A stretch of DNA of 17,141 nucleotides from CAYVGO01 sp964450725 (GTDB taxonomy: Bacteria; Bacteroidota; Bacteroidia; Bacteroidales; UBA932): assembly GCA_964450725.1 (NCBI GenBank), contig CAYVGO010000051.1:1-17141 (forward strand). The letters are read 5' to 3'. The notes below the pieces were generated by a model, which saw only the letters and a program-made list of their open reading frames with translations, searched no databases and was not told where the DNA came from. Position numbers and translations under genes: made by a program. This document shows, piece after piece, positions 8,701 to 15,800 of the stretch (position 1 is the stretch's first letter; the number at the start of each line of letters is the position of its first letter).

Positions 8701-8985
8701 TCTAATCATCCGTACCAATGGCAGAACTTCTCTAAAACTGACAAAAAAGATCCTGCTGCAGCAAAAAACAATCTTCGTAAACATACTCACGTTAATGACA
8801 TTACTCCTCGCAACTTTGTAGAAGTATGTGTTGATTACAAGCAACAAGGTTTAGCGGGTGACAACAGTTGGGGAGCACGTCCTTACAGACAATATCTTAT
8901 TTCTCCAAAAGAATCTTTTACTTATGAATACTTAATTGTACCGGTAAAAAATAGTGCAGAAATTGCACAGAGAATAGAAAAGTAG
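5746..8985 (+). CDS. lacZ: Secreted glycoside hydrolase family 2 beta-galactosidase
   Basis: A 1079-residue LacZ-type enzyme that hydrolyses terminal beta-galactosides. The ATG at 5746 is chosen over a TTG three codons upstream because it begins a clean signal peptide (MKTTSYCSTFLCVTLLLFFS, cleavage near FSQ/S). It is therefore exported, probably periplasmic, as is common for glycan-foraging Bacteroidota. Domain order: jelly-roll sugar-binding (about 45-225), Ig-like (about 235-350), TIM barrel (about 352-650), second Ig-like region, and the C-terminal domain-5 sandwich (about 790-1070, with FGRGPEENYCDR). The acid/base is E482 (SLGNEAGNG) and the nucleophile E541 (ASEYAHAMGNS). NIESHGM supplies metal-site residues and AVRNSHYPQ a conserved barrel strand. 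No SusC/SusD pair or regulator adjoins it, so this is not a classical PUL. The natural substrate may be a galactoside other than lactose. Confidence 0.92.
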   Translation: MKTTSYCSTFLCVTLLLFFSTTLFSQSKPEWQTVDVVAVNKEKPRASFMSYATQSQADNNRYEASPYYYSLNGTWKFNYVDDYKKRPEKFYEPAFDVSKWKDIKVPGNWEVQGFGTAIYVNHPYEFQPRNPQPPTLPEENPVGSYRRNFTLPKDWNPAEQQIFLQIGGIKSGTYVYINGQKVGYSEDSKNPADFNITKYLVEGNNVLALEVYRWSTGSYLECQDFWRMSGIERDVYLYAQPNVHIADFKVTSPLINNYKDGVFGLELQIKNNTSQTSQATVSYELLDKTKQQKSSGKQTISIPSTNLSTVNFTEIIKNALPWTDETPNLYLLRINVEQNNKITEYTSTRVGFRTYEIVGTSFLVNGKPVLIKGVNVHEHNENTGHYVTESDLINDFTLMKQNNINAVRNSHYPQQRRYYELCDEFGIYVCDEANIESHGMGYDERSLAKDAKWLTPHMDRVVNMYERNKNYPSIAFWSLGNEAGNGINFYETYNYLKKVDGSRPVQSERSLLDWNTDIYVPQYPSARNFEGQVDRPYIASEYAHAMGNSTGNFKDQWLAIYNNPDVQGGFIWDWIDQGILVKDKKGKSYWAYGGDFGVDMPSDGNFLCNGIVNPDRTPHPAMAEIKKCYQYVHFKPVDLKGGKVRIENWHYFTDLNQYDITYKIFANQKEIKTGNISTSLAPHSSLRNCSKSKKDIIVPISDIEPKAGCEYFINFYVSTRNATIGIPQNFVVATEQFKLPISTNVTSLPENKSSVKITKKGNVYTATAKAMQFVFDQQKGIVTSYKANGTEYVQSGFGLQPNFWRAPTDNDYGNGMPNRCQVWKQNGKNFKTEVNAENNRLTVDYLLHDGLKYIVSYEFFDNGEVKVNAQYKGLDKGERMAEIPRIGMRFRVPATFDNLTYFGRGPEENYCDRNWGTNIGLYAGKVADQYYPYVRPQENGYKTDTRWFTLTDKNQKGLLIMTTNVDAPVSFSALNNTIEDFDSEESNHPYQWQNFSKTDKKDPAAAKNNLRKHTHVNDITPRNFVEVCVDYKQQGLAGDNSWGARPYRQYLISPKESFTYEYLIVPVKNSAEIAQRIEK

Positions 8986-9047
8986 TCGTAAAAGATATTA
9001 AGTTACTTACCATGCCGTCAAACTTTATCTTGAATAGAACACAGATG

Positions 9048-9093
9048 ACACTGATTGAAAGTGTGCTGATTTTCTGTACAGCTCAATCAGTGT
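9048..9093 (+). promoter_or_regulatory. Stem-loop just before the inositol-phosphatase gene
   Basis: ACACTGATTGA (9048-9058) pairs perfectly with TCAATCAGTGT (9083-9093), 11 bp. An inner GCTG/CAGC stem lies directly against the 3' arm. It sits in the 111-132-bp gap after the beta-galactosidase stop and ends 3 bases before the ATG at 9097. No U-tract follows, so it is not a standard intrinsic terminator. It could end or stabilise the upstream message or mask initiation at the first ATG. Confidence 0.45.
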
Positions 9094-9117
9094 ATAATGC
9101 AATATGTAAATAAATTC

Positions 9118-9915
9118 ATGATAGACTTACAAAAAACCGCAAAGAATGTAACTTCTATAGTTGCCGAAGTAGGTAGTTTTATTCGCAACGAAAGAACCCA
9201 ATTTGATATTACCAAAGTAGAGTTTAAAGGAGTACATGACTTAGTATCTTATGTTGATAAAACTGCCGAACAACAGTTAGTAAAACAATTGCAAATTATT
9301 TTACCGGAAGCAGGATTTATTACCGAAGAATCTACCATACAAAAAGATCTACAACGTGATTTTCAATGGGTGATAGACCCTTTAGACGGTACAACCAATT
9401 TTGTACATGGACTCTATCCTTATGCTATTAGTATAGCACTGATGCAAAAGGGTAAGGTTATTTTAGGGGTGGTTTATGAAATTGGAGCAGACGAAATGTT
9501 TATGGCAACAATCGGTAACGGAAGTTTTTGTAATGGTAAAAGATTACTGATTAGGAAACCTGTTGCCCTTGATAACGCACTTATTGCAACAGGATTTCCA
9601 ACCACGCAATATGCTTATATTGATACTTATCTTCAAATACTCAAAACATTTATGGAACAAGCACAAGGTGTACGCCGTATGGGTTCTGCGGCTACAGACT
9701 TGGCTTACCTTGCGGCTGAAAGGTTTGATGGCTTTTTTGAATTTGGATTATCTCCCTGGGATGTCGCCGCAGGAAGTTTAATTGTTGCGGAAGCCGAAGG
9801 AAAAGTAACAGACATGGCAAAAGGAAACGATTACATCTTCGGCAAAAATATTATTGCGGCCAATCCTAAAATCATGGATGAAATGCAGCAGATTATTATC
9901 AACAATAAAAAGTAA
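9118..9915 (+). CDS. Inositol monophosphatase family phosphatase
   Basis: A 265-residue Mg2+-dependent sugar-phosphate phosphatase of the IMPase/SuhB/CysQ superfamily. Metal ligands are visible as E70-E71 (GFITEES), D87 and D90 in the signature WVIDPLDGTTNFVHG (84-98), and D215 in the second signature SPWDVAAGSLIVAEAEG (212-228). Length and motif spacing match inositol-1-monophosphatase rather than the larger FBPase or CysQ forms, but substrate within the family is not readable from sequence. Two ATGs are in frame. The one at 9118 (MIDLQKTAKN) fits the family N-terminus and clears the upstream hairpin; the one at 9097 would add seven residues. The next gene follows 48 bp later on the same strand, so co-transcription is likely. 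Confidence 0.88.
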   Translation: MIDLQKTAKNVTSIVAEVGSFIRNERTQFDITKVEFKGVHDLVSYVDKTAEQQLVKQLQIILPEAGFITEESTIQKDLQRDFQWVIDPLDGTTNFVHGLYPYAISIALMQKGKVILGVVYEIGADEMFMATIGNGSFCNGKRLLIRKPVALDNALIATGFPTTQYAYIDTYLQILKTFMEQAQGVRRMGSAATDLAYLAAERFDGFFEFGLSPWDVAAGSLIVAEAEGKVTDMAKGNDYIFGKNIIAANPKIMDEMQQIIINNKK

Positions 9916-9963
9916 AGATCACGTTAATCATTAATTACTACCTTAATCAAATTAAATTTATCG

Positions 9964-11139
9964 ATGAAAAAAGTTGTATTGACTTGTTTGTGGTTGTTTG
10001 GTTTTTTTATCGTTTTAGCACAAAATAAAGATAGTATTTCACAAGACAGTACGTCTCAAAAAAAAGTTAAGAATTTACATTGGAGTCTTCTCGGAGGTCC
10101 GGGTTATACTCCGGACTTGGGGTTTTCTTTAGGAATAACCTCACTTTTCAGTTTCAGAACCAATCCCAAAGATACAGTATCTTTACCTACGGTGATTTCT
10201 ACAATGGCAGCCATATTATTGGGTCGAGGTGGGGTAGGATTTAATGTATCTTCACGCCCTCAGTTCTTTTTTTCGGGAGATAATTTACGAATTTCAGGCT
10301 TGTTTTCCTATAAGCAAGTATATGATAATTATTATGGAGTGGGTTATTCTACTAACAAAAGCAGGGTGAGAAGTGACAGTACGACACTCTATTTATCCTC
10401 TCTTTTTGAAGCGTTTCCTATTGTGGTATTTCGAATTCCGAAAACAAACCTTTTTTTAGGGCCGATGATGGATATTGTTTGGGAAAAAGTTGCAAAGCCG
10501 GCAAAAGGAATTATTGAAGACCGTAATTACAAAGAATTAGGTGGAGATTCTACAAGGTTATCTATGTTTAATTTGGGAATTGGAGTAAGTGGTTCTTATG
10601 ATACAAGAGATTTTCCGATCAACGCATATAAAGGATTATATTTTGATGTTAAATTAACCTACTACGAACCTTATTTGGGAAGTCGTTATCGATTTGCAAC
10701 ATTAAATGTTGATTATAGACAATACTATTCTTTTGCTTACAGAAAAGTATTAAGTTGGATGATTTCAGGCAAAAGTTCATTAGGAGAAGTTCCTTTTACA
10801 CGGATGCCATTATCAGGTTCTCCGTTTGATTTAAGAGGATATTATGTAGGGCAATACCGAGACTTGTCAAGTTATCTTGCGATTATTGAATACAGGCAGA
10901 TGTTTAATACAGACCGAAGTACAACGTGGAAAAAAATAGTCAATCGCTTGGGATTTGTAGCATGGGCGGGAACTGGATTGATTGGCCCCTACTTATTTAA
11001 AATAGAAGGTACTTTACCTAATATAGGATTGGGAGTACGTTTTGAAGTGCAGCCAAGAATTAATTTCAGGGTGGATTTCGGGTATAATCCGATAGAGAAA
11101 AAAACATTACTTTATTTTAATATGGCAGAAGCATTTTAG
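9964..11139 (+). CDS. BamA/TamA-like outer-membrane beta-barrel protein (surface antigen D15 family)
   Basis: A 391-residue protein with a signal peptide (MKKVVLTCLWLFGFFIVLAQ) followed directly by a beta-barrel. Strand-rich sequence has periodic Gly and aromatic residues. SGSYDTRDFPINAYKGLYFD (about 211-230) is the conserved D15/Omp85 entry motif, and SPFDLRGYYVGQYRD matches the family's (V/L)RG(F/Y) loop motif. The C-terminus ends in Phe. Full-length BamA has five POTRA domains; here none are present, so this is one of the short single-barrel Omp85 relatives frequent in Bacteroidota, whose cargo is unknown. No separate promoter box was seen in the 48-bp gap upstream, suggesting read-through from the phosphatase gene. 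Confidence 0.78.
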   Translation: MKKVVLTCLWLFGFFIVLAQNKDSISQDSTSQKKVKNLHWSLLGGPGYTPDLGFSLGITSLFSFRTNPKDTVSLPTVISTMAAILLGRGGVGFNVSSRPQFFFSGDNLRISGLFSYKQVYDNYYGVGYSTNKSRVRSDSTTLYLSSLFEAFPIVVFRIPKTNLFLGPMMDIVWEKVAKPAKGIIEDRNYKELGGDSTRLSMFNLGIGVSGSYDTRDFPINAYKGLYFDVKLTYYEPYLGSRYRFATLNVDYRQYYSFAYRKVLSWMISGKSSLGEVPFTRMPLSGSPFDLRGYYVGQYRDLSSYLAIIEYRQMFNTDRSTTWKKIVNRLGFVAWAGTGLIGPYLFKIEGTLPNIGLGVRFEVQPRINFRVDFGYNPIEKKTLLYFNMAEAF

Positions 11140-11151
11140 AAAGACAGGTTT

Positions 11152-11177
11152 CCTTAATAAACTTAAAGGTGTTTTTT
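11152..11177 (+). terminator. Weak candidate terminator between convergent genes
   Basis: CCTTAA (11152-11157) can pair with TTAAAGG (11163-11169) with one bulged A, followed by TG and six T residues (11172-11177). The stem is short and AT-rich, so it is only a candidate end for the barrel-protein transcript, 12 bp past its stop codon. Confidence 0.3.
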
Positions 11178-11198
11178 ATCCAAACTTCAGATTATGGG

Positions 11199-12512
11199 TT
11201 ATTTTCGTTGAATATCCAAGATATTCTGTAGCCTTATTGATAAATCGCCATAGCCACGCTCAATAAATTCAATTCCTCGAATAACAGATTTACCTTTTGC
11301 AATTGCCGCAGCAATAACATAAGCTAATCCAGCCCTGAGGTCTGGAACGTCTAAAATTCCTTTAGCCGTTAAAGGGGTTGCTCCTGTAATAATTGCACTG
11401 TGATAATAACCTTTATCTTTAAATCGGCATGCTTCGCCGAGACAATAGGTAGAGACACGAGTGTCTGCTCCCAAGGAGTTTAACAGTTCTAAATACCCGA
11501 ATCGATTTTCATAAACTGTTTCATGAATAATAGAAACACCTTGTGCTTGTGTTAGCAAAATAGCAAACGGTTGCTGCCAGTCTGTAGAAAATCCCGGATA
11601 TACATCGGTTTGTATCATGGTAGATTTTAGTGAAGATTTTCTGAAAAACCGCAATGTTTCATAACCTGTAAGTTCTACTCCTCCTCCAATTTGCATAAAA
11701 TAAGACAAGAAATTTCCCATCGTGTCAGGCTTTATTCCTTTGACAGTAATGTCTCCGTCCGTAGCACATGCCAAACAAGCCCATGAAGCGGCCTCAATTC
11801 TGTCTCCCAAAATCCGCATCGTACAACCCGACAATTCATTGACCCCTTCGATTTTAATAGTTCTGCCGGGTGTTGTAAAAATAATAGCACCCATGGCCCT
11901 TAGCATGGTAATAAGGTCAATAATTTCAGGTTCTAATGCCGCATTGTTGATAACTGTAGTACCTTTTGCCAAAACACTCAGATAAAGGCAGGTTTCTGTA
12001 GCACCGACACTCGGGTAGGGTAGAGTAAAATGTGTAGCTTTTAGTTTTTCTTTACTTTTTGCAGTGTAGCCTTTTGTGCTGATTTCTAAGGTTGCTCCAA
12101 ATTCTTCGATTGCTTGCAGGTGAAAATCTACATTTCGAGCGCCGATTTTACAACCTCCCAAAACAGGTACTTTGGCTTCACCAAAGCGATGTAAGAGTGG
12201 TGTAAGTAATAAAATAGGGATACGATTACTACCGGAATGAGGCATGGTAATCGCATTGGAGGTCATGTTGGATGGGTCAATTTCTAAAATATGATTTTTA
12301 CGGTCAAAGGTTGTTTTTACTCCAATATTATTGACCATATCTAACGTAATATCAATATCTCCGATGTCGGGAACATTTGTTAATACAGTTTTTTCGGTCG
12401 TTAGCAGTGATGCAACAATGGCTTTGGTTGCAAAGTTTTTAGCTCCAAAACATTCAATTTCTCCTTTTGTAGGCTGTCCTCCGGCAATTTCGTAGATGGG
12501 GTTCATAGGCAT
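11199..12512 (-). CDS. murA: UDP-N-acetylglucosamine 1-carboxyvinyltransferase (MurA-type)
   Basis: A 437-residue cytosolic enzyme of the EPSP synthase fold. MurA transfers enolpyruvate from PEP to UDP-GlcNAc, the first committed step of peptidoglycan synthesis. Key residues are present: K25 in FGAKN, catalytic C121 in LGGCKIGAR (the fosfomycin-targeted Cys), R126, D311 in STDWQQPF (catalytic base) and R393 in DLRAG. The run TDWQQPFAILLTQAQGVSII and the segment NRIPILLLTPLLHRFGEA look, from memory, more like a second MurA homologue of actinobacteria than the usual Bacteroidota MurA, which has TDLLS-like sequence. It may therefore be a paralogue rather than the sole housekeeping copy. Start is ATG 12512 (MPM) or ATG 12506; the promoter-like box at 12526-12533 leaves a very short leader. 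Confidence 0.87.
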   Translation of the reverse strand: MPMNPIYEIAGGQPTKGEIECFGAKNFATKAIVASLLTTEKTVLTNVPDIGDIDITLDMVNNIGVKTTFDRKNHILEIDPSNMTSNAITMPHSGSNRIPILLLTPLLHRFGEAKVPVLGGCKIGARNVDFHLQAIEEFGATLEISTKGYTAKSKEKLKATHFTLPYPSVGATETCLYLSVLAKGTTVINNAALEPEIIDLITMLRAMGAIIFTTPGRTIKIEGVNELSGCTMRILGDRIEAASWACLACATDGDITVKGIKPDTMGNFLSYFMQIGGGVELTGYETLRFFRKSSLKSTMIQTDVYPGFSTDWQQPFAILLTQAQGVSIIHETVYENRFGYLELLNSLGADTRVSTYCLGEACRFKDKGYYHSAIITGATPLTAKGILDVPDLRAGLAYVIAAAIAKGKSVIRGIEFIERGYGDLSIRLQNILDIQRK

Positions 12513-12525
12513 TGGATTTGAATTA

Positions 12526-12533
12526 CAAAAGTA
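12526..12533 (-). promoter_or_regulatory. Probable -7 promoter box for the murA-type gene
   Basis: Minus-strand TACTTTTG (12533-12526) fits TAnnTTTG. Transcription would begin about 7-13 nt before the two candidate ATGs. Its -33 region would fall inside the tracrRNA terminator stem, with no TTTG at the expected place, so the promoter is either weak or supplemented by read-through. Confidence 0.4.
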
Positions 12534-12534
12534 T

Positions 12535-12566
12535 AAAAAAAACGAGAGAAAGTTACCTTTCTCCCG
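12535..12566 (-). terminator. Intrinsic terminator of the tracrRNA
   Basis: In the minus-strand RNA, CGGGAGAAAG (12566-12557) pairs with CUUUCUCUCG (12552-12543): ten pairs with one G-U wobble, closed by a GUAA (GNRA-type) loop. Eight consecutive U residues follow (12542-12535). This is the strongest intrinsic terminator in the window. Confidence 0.85.
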
Positions 12567-12621
12567 CTTTCAATGTTTTCACAACGGAATAATCCTTATT
12601 GTGAATTGCTTCAAAATTGTG
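12535..12621 (-). ncRNA. tracrRNA of the type II-C CRISPR-Cas system
   Basis: On the minus strand, opposite to cas9, the sequence has the parts of a tracrRNA in order. The anti-repeat is about 12621-12599 (core TTTTGAAGCAATTCACAA), whose complement resembles the 5' part of Bacteroidota type II-C CRISPR repeats (GTTGTGAATTGCTTTCAAA-like, from memory). Next comes a hairpin with stem CACAA (12603-12599) and TTGTG (12584-12580) enclosing GGA-TTAT-TCC, then a short AAAACATTGAAAG linker, and finally the GNRA terminator hairpin with eight Us. A promoter lies directly upstream at 12625-12656. The RNA would pair with pre-crRNA for processing by host RNase III and hold the guide in Cas9. The exact 5' end (near 12620) is inferred from promoter spacing, and the CRISPR repeat needed for proof is outside the window. 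Confidence 0.85.
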
Positions 12622-12624
12622 ATG

Positions 12625-12656
12625 CAAAGATAAAATATATTTTTTAATTTTACAAA
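12625..12656 (-). promoter_or_regulatory. Promoter of the tracrRNA
   Basis: Minus-strand TTTG (12656-12653), exactly 20 bp, then TATCTTTG (12632-12625): a full match to the Bacteroidota -33/-7 consensus. Transcription would start about 12618-12621, at the edge of the anti-repeat. A second TAnnTTTG box at 12660-12653 overlaps the -33 and may be an alternative start giving a longer tracrRNA. Confidence 0.65.
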
Positions 12657-12665
12657 AATATTTTC

Positions 12666-12673
12666 TATTTTTG
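12666..12673 (+). promoter_or_regulatory. Possible -7 promoter box for cas9
   Basis: TATTTTTG fits TAnnTTTG on the plus strand, and no other good match was seen before the cas9 ATG. The -33 region is only T-rich. It would give a leader of about 160 nt containing the small ATATAAG-TTT-CTTATAT inverted repeat at 12734-12750. The surroundings are very AT-rich, so a chance match is possible. Confidence 0.3.
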
Positions 12674-12733
12674 TCATAAATATTTCAAAATAGTATTGCA
12701 AAACAAATGATGAGTTACAACATTTAATCTTAA

Positions 12734-12750
12734 ATATAAGTTTCTTATAT
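12734..12750. repeat. Short palindrome upstream of cas9
   Basis: ATATAAG (12734-12740) and CTTATAT (12744-12750) are perfect reverse complements separated by TTT. It lies 90 bp before the cas9 ATG. It could be an operator or a leader hairpin, but AT-rich sequence makes chance pairing likely. Confidence 0.3.
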
Positions 12751-12840
12751 GTCAAGTAAGGGTGATTTATTGTATTTAGTAATTAATAAATATTGGCAGG
12801 TGAAGTTTTAATAAGGTATTAGTTTAAACAATTTATTTTT

Positions 12841-15800
12841 ATGAAAAAGATTTTAGGGCTTGATTTAGGAACCAATAGCATTGGTTGGGCAGTGGTTTCG
12901 GTAATAGAAACCGAAGGTGGTAAATTGAAACCGCAAAAAATTGATGATATGGGAAGTCGGATAATACCGATGGATGCCGATGAGATGGGTAAGTTTAATA
13001 GTGGCACTTCTGTTTCTAAAACTAAAGGGAGAACTGATGCGAGAGGTGTTCGCCGTTTGCGTGAGCGATGTTTATTGCGTCGTGAGCGATTACACCGAGT
13101 GTTGAATGTATTAGGTTTCTTGCCGGAACACTATGCTAACAAAATAGGTTGGGATAGAAATGAGCAAAAATGGTTTGGAAAGTTTTTAGAAAATCAAGAA
13201 CTGAAATTGGCATGGCAAGAAATAAATGGTAAAAACCAATTTTTATTTATGGATTCTTTCCAAGAAATGTTAGTTGATTTTGCCGAAAATCAACCTGATT
13301 TAGTTGCTAATGATAAGAAAGTTCCGTTAGATTGGACTATTTATTATTTGCGTAAAAAAGCATTAACGCAGAAAATCACCAAAGAAGAATTGGCTTGGTT
13401 GTTATTGAATTTCAATCAAAAGCGCGGTTATTATCAATTGCGTGGTGAAGATGAGGAGGAAGGAATAAAAACAGCAAAAACACGTAAATACTTTGATAAA
13501 AAAGTAATCAGGGATATTATTGATACTGGAAAAGAGTATAAAGGATTGAAAATTTTATTAGTTGAATTAGAGGATGGAAATAAGGGTAAGATTTTCAAAA
13601 AAGAAATACCGCAATGGATTGGTTTAGAAAAAAATATTATTGCCACAGTAAATATTGATTCCGATGGAAATGATAAAAAAGATGATGATGGTTTAATAAG
13701 TCAGCGTTTTGCAATTCCAACAGATGCCGAATGGGAAACAGAATGGAAACTGATTAAGTTGAAAACAGAAAAAGACTTACAGGATTCTCAAAAAACAGTA
13801 GGAACATTTATCTATGATTCTCTCTTGCGAAATCCATCTCAAAAAGTTCGTGGTAAATTAGTGAGAACTATAGAAAGAAAATTTTACAGAGAGGAATTGG
13901 AGCAAATCTTACAAAAACAATCCGAATTTCATGTAGAATTAAAAGATAAATCATTGTTTCAAAAGTGTATAAAAGAATTATATGCAAACAATGAGAGTCA
14001 CCGAAACAATATTGCAAATTATTCTATTAGAGATTTGTTTATCAAAGATATTCTGTTTTATCAACGTCCATTAAAAAGCAAAAAATCGTTGATAAGTGAT
14101 TGTCCGTTTGAAGTAAGATATTTTAAAGGAAAGGATAAAAATGAAGTTGAAACAATTATTAAACAGCCTTTAAAGTGTATTGCAAAATCAAATCCTTTGT
14201 TTCAAGAGTTCCGGTTATGGAAATTTATTGCCAATCTAAAAATCTATGAACGTGAAAAAAGTATTGATATAAAGAAATATCAACCGAGTTTATTTGATAA
14301 TGAGCCAATAAAAGTGAAAACAAAATTACAAACCGATGTTGATGTAACTTCTGAATTTTTGAAAAATGAAGAGGATTATGTGGCTCTTTTTGAATGGCTA
14401 AACGACAGAAAAGAAGTTGAACAAAAAACATTCTTAAAATATCCTGCTTTTGGCTTAAAGAAAAATGCAGAAAATTACCGTTGGAATTATGTAGAAGATA
14501 AAACCTATCCGTGTAATGAAACTCGAAATTTAATTCTGAATAAACTTGAAAAAGCAAATATTTCTGCTGATTTTCTCACAAAAGAAATAGAGCAATACCT
14601 TTGGCATATTTTATATTCAGTAGAAGATAAATTTGAAATTGAAAAAGCATTATCTTCTTTTGCTTCAAAATATCAATTAAATGCAGAATTTGTAGATAGT
14701 TTCAAAAATTGTAAACCTTTCAAAAAGGACTACGGTTCTTTTTCAGAAAAAGCAATAAAAAAACTGCTTCCACTTATGCGAATGGGAAAATACTGGAGCG
14801 AAGATGCACTTGACGCTAAAACTAAAGAACGAATTGAGAAAATTATTACGGGCGAGTTTGATGAGAAGATTAAAAATCGTGTAAGAGAAAATACCATTTC
14901 ATTAACAGCCATTTCGCATTTTAAAGCGTTGCCTGAATGGTTGGCTTCATATATTGTATATGATAGATTTTCAGAAGTTAAGGAGATTACAAAATGGGGA
15001 AATGTGGAGGATTTAGAACAATATATTAAGAATTTCAAGCAGCATTCTTTACGAAATCCGATTGTGGAACAAGTAATATTGGAAACCTTGCGTACGGTAC
15101 GTGATATTTGGGAAAACATTCAGAGAAATGGGGGGCAAATTGCTGAAATTCATGTAGAGTTAGGGCGTGAAATGAAAAATCCGGCCGATAAGCGAAAACA
15201 GATGACTTCTCAAATTACCGAAAATGAAAACACTAACCTGCGTATCAAGGCAATGTTGATGGAGTTTGAAAAACCTGAATATAATATTGACAATGTACGT
15301 CCTTACTCTCCAACGCAACAAGATATTCTACGAATTTATGAAGAATATGCTCTTGGAAATTTAAACAAAGATGATGTTGACTTTGACTTTGTTTCTAAGA
15401 TGGCAAAAAATGCCCAACCTACAAAAATAGAAATAACAAAGTATAAACTTTGGTTGGAACAAAAGTATCGCTCGCCTTATACAAATGAAATGATTCCATT
15501 GGCAAAACTGTTTACACCTGCTTACGAAATTGAACATATTATTCCCAAATCACGTTTTTTTGACGATTCATTTAGCAATAAAGTGATTTGTGAAGCAGAG
15601 GTCAATAAATTAAAAGATAATCAATTGGGTTATGAATTTATTTCAAATCATCATGGCGAAAAAGTACAAATCGGCACTAAAACAGTTACTGTTTTATCTG
15701 TTGAAGGCTACGAGAAGTTTGTAAAAGATAATTATGCCAATCTCAAAGGCAAAATGAAAAAATTATTGATGAGCGATATTGAAGACAAATTTATTGAACG

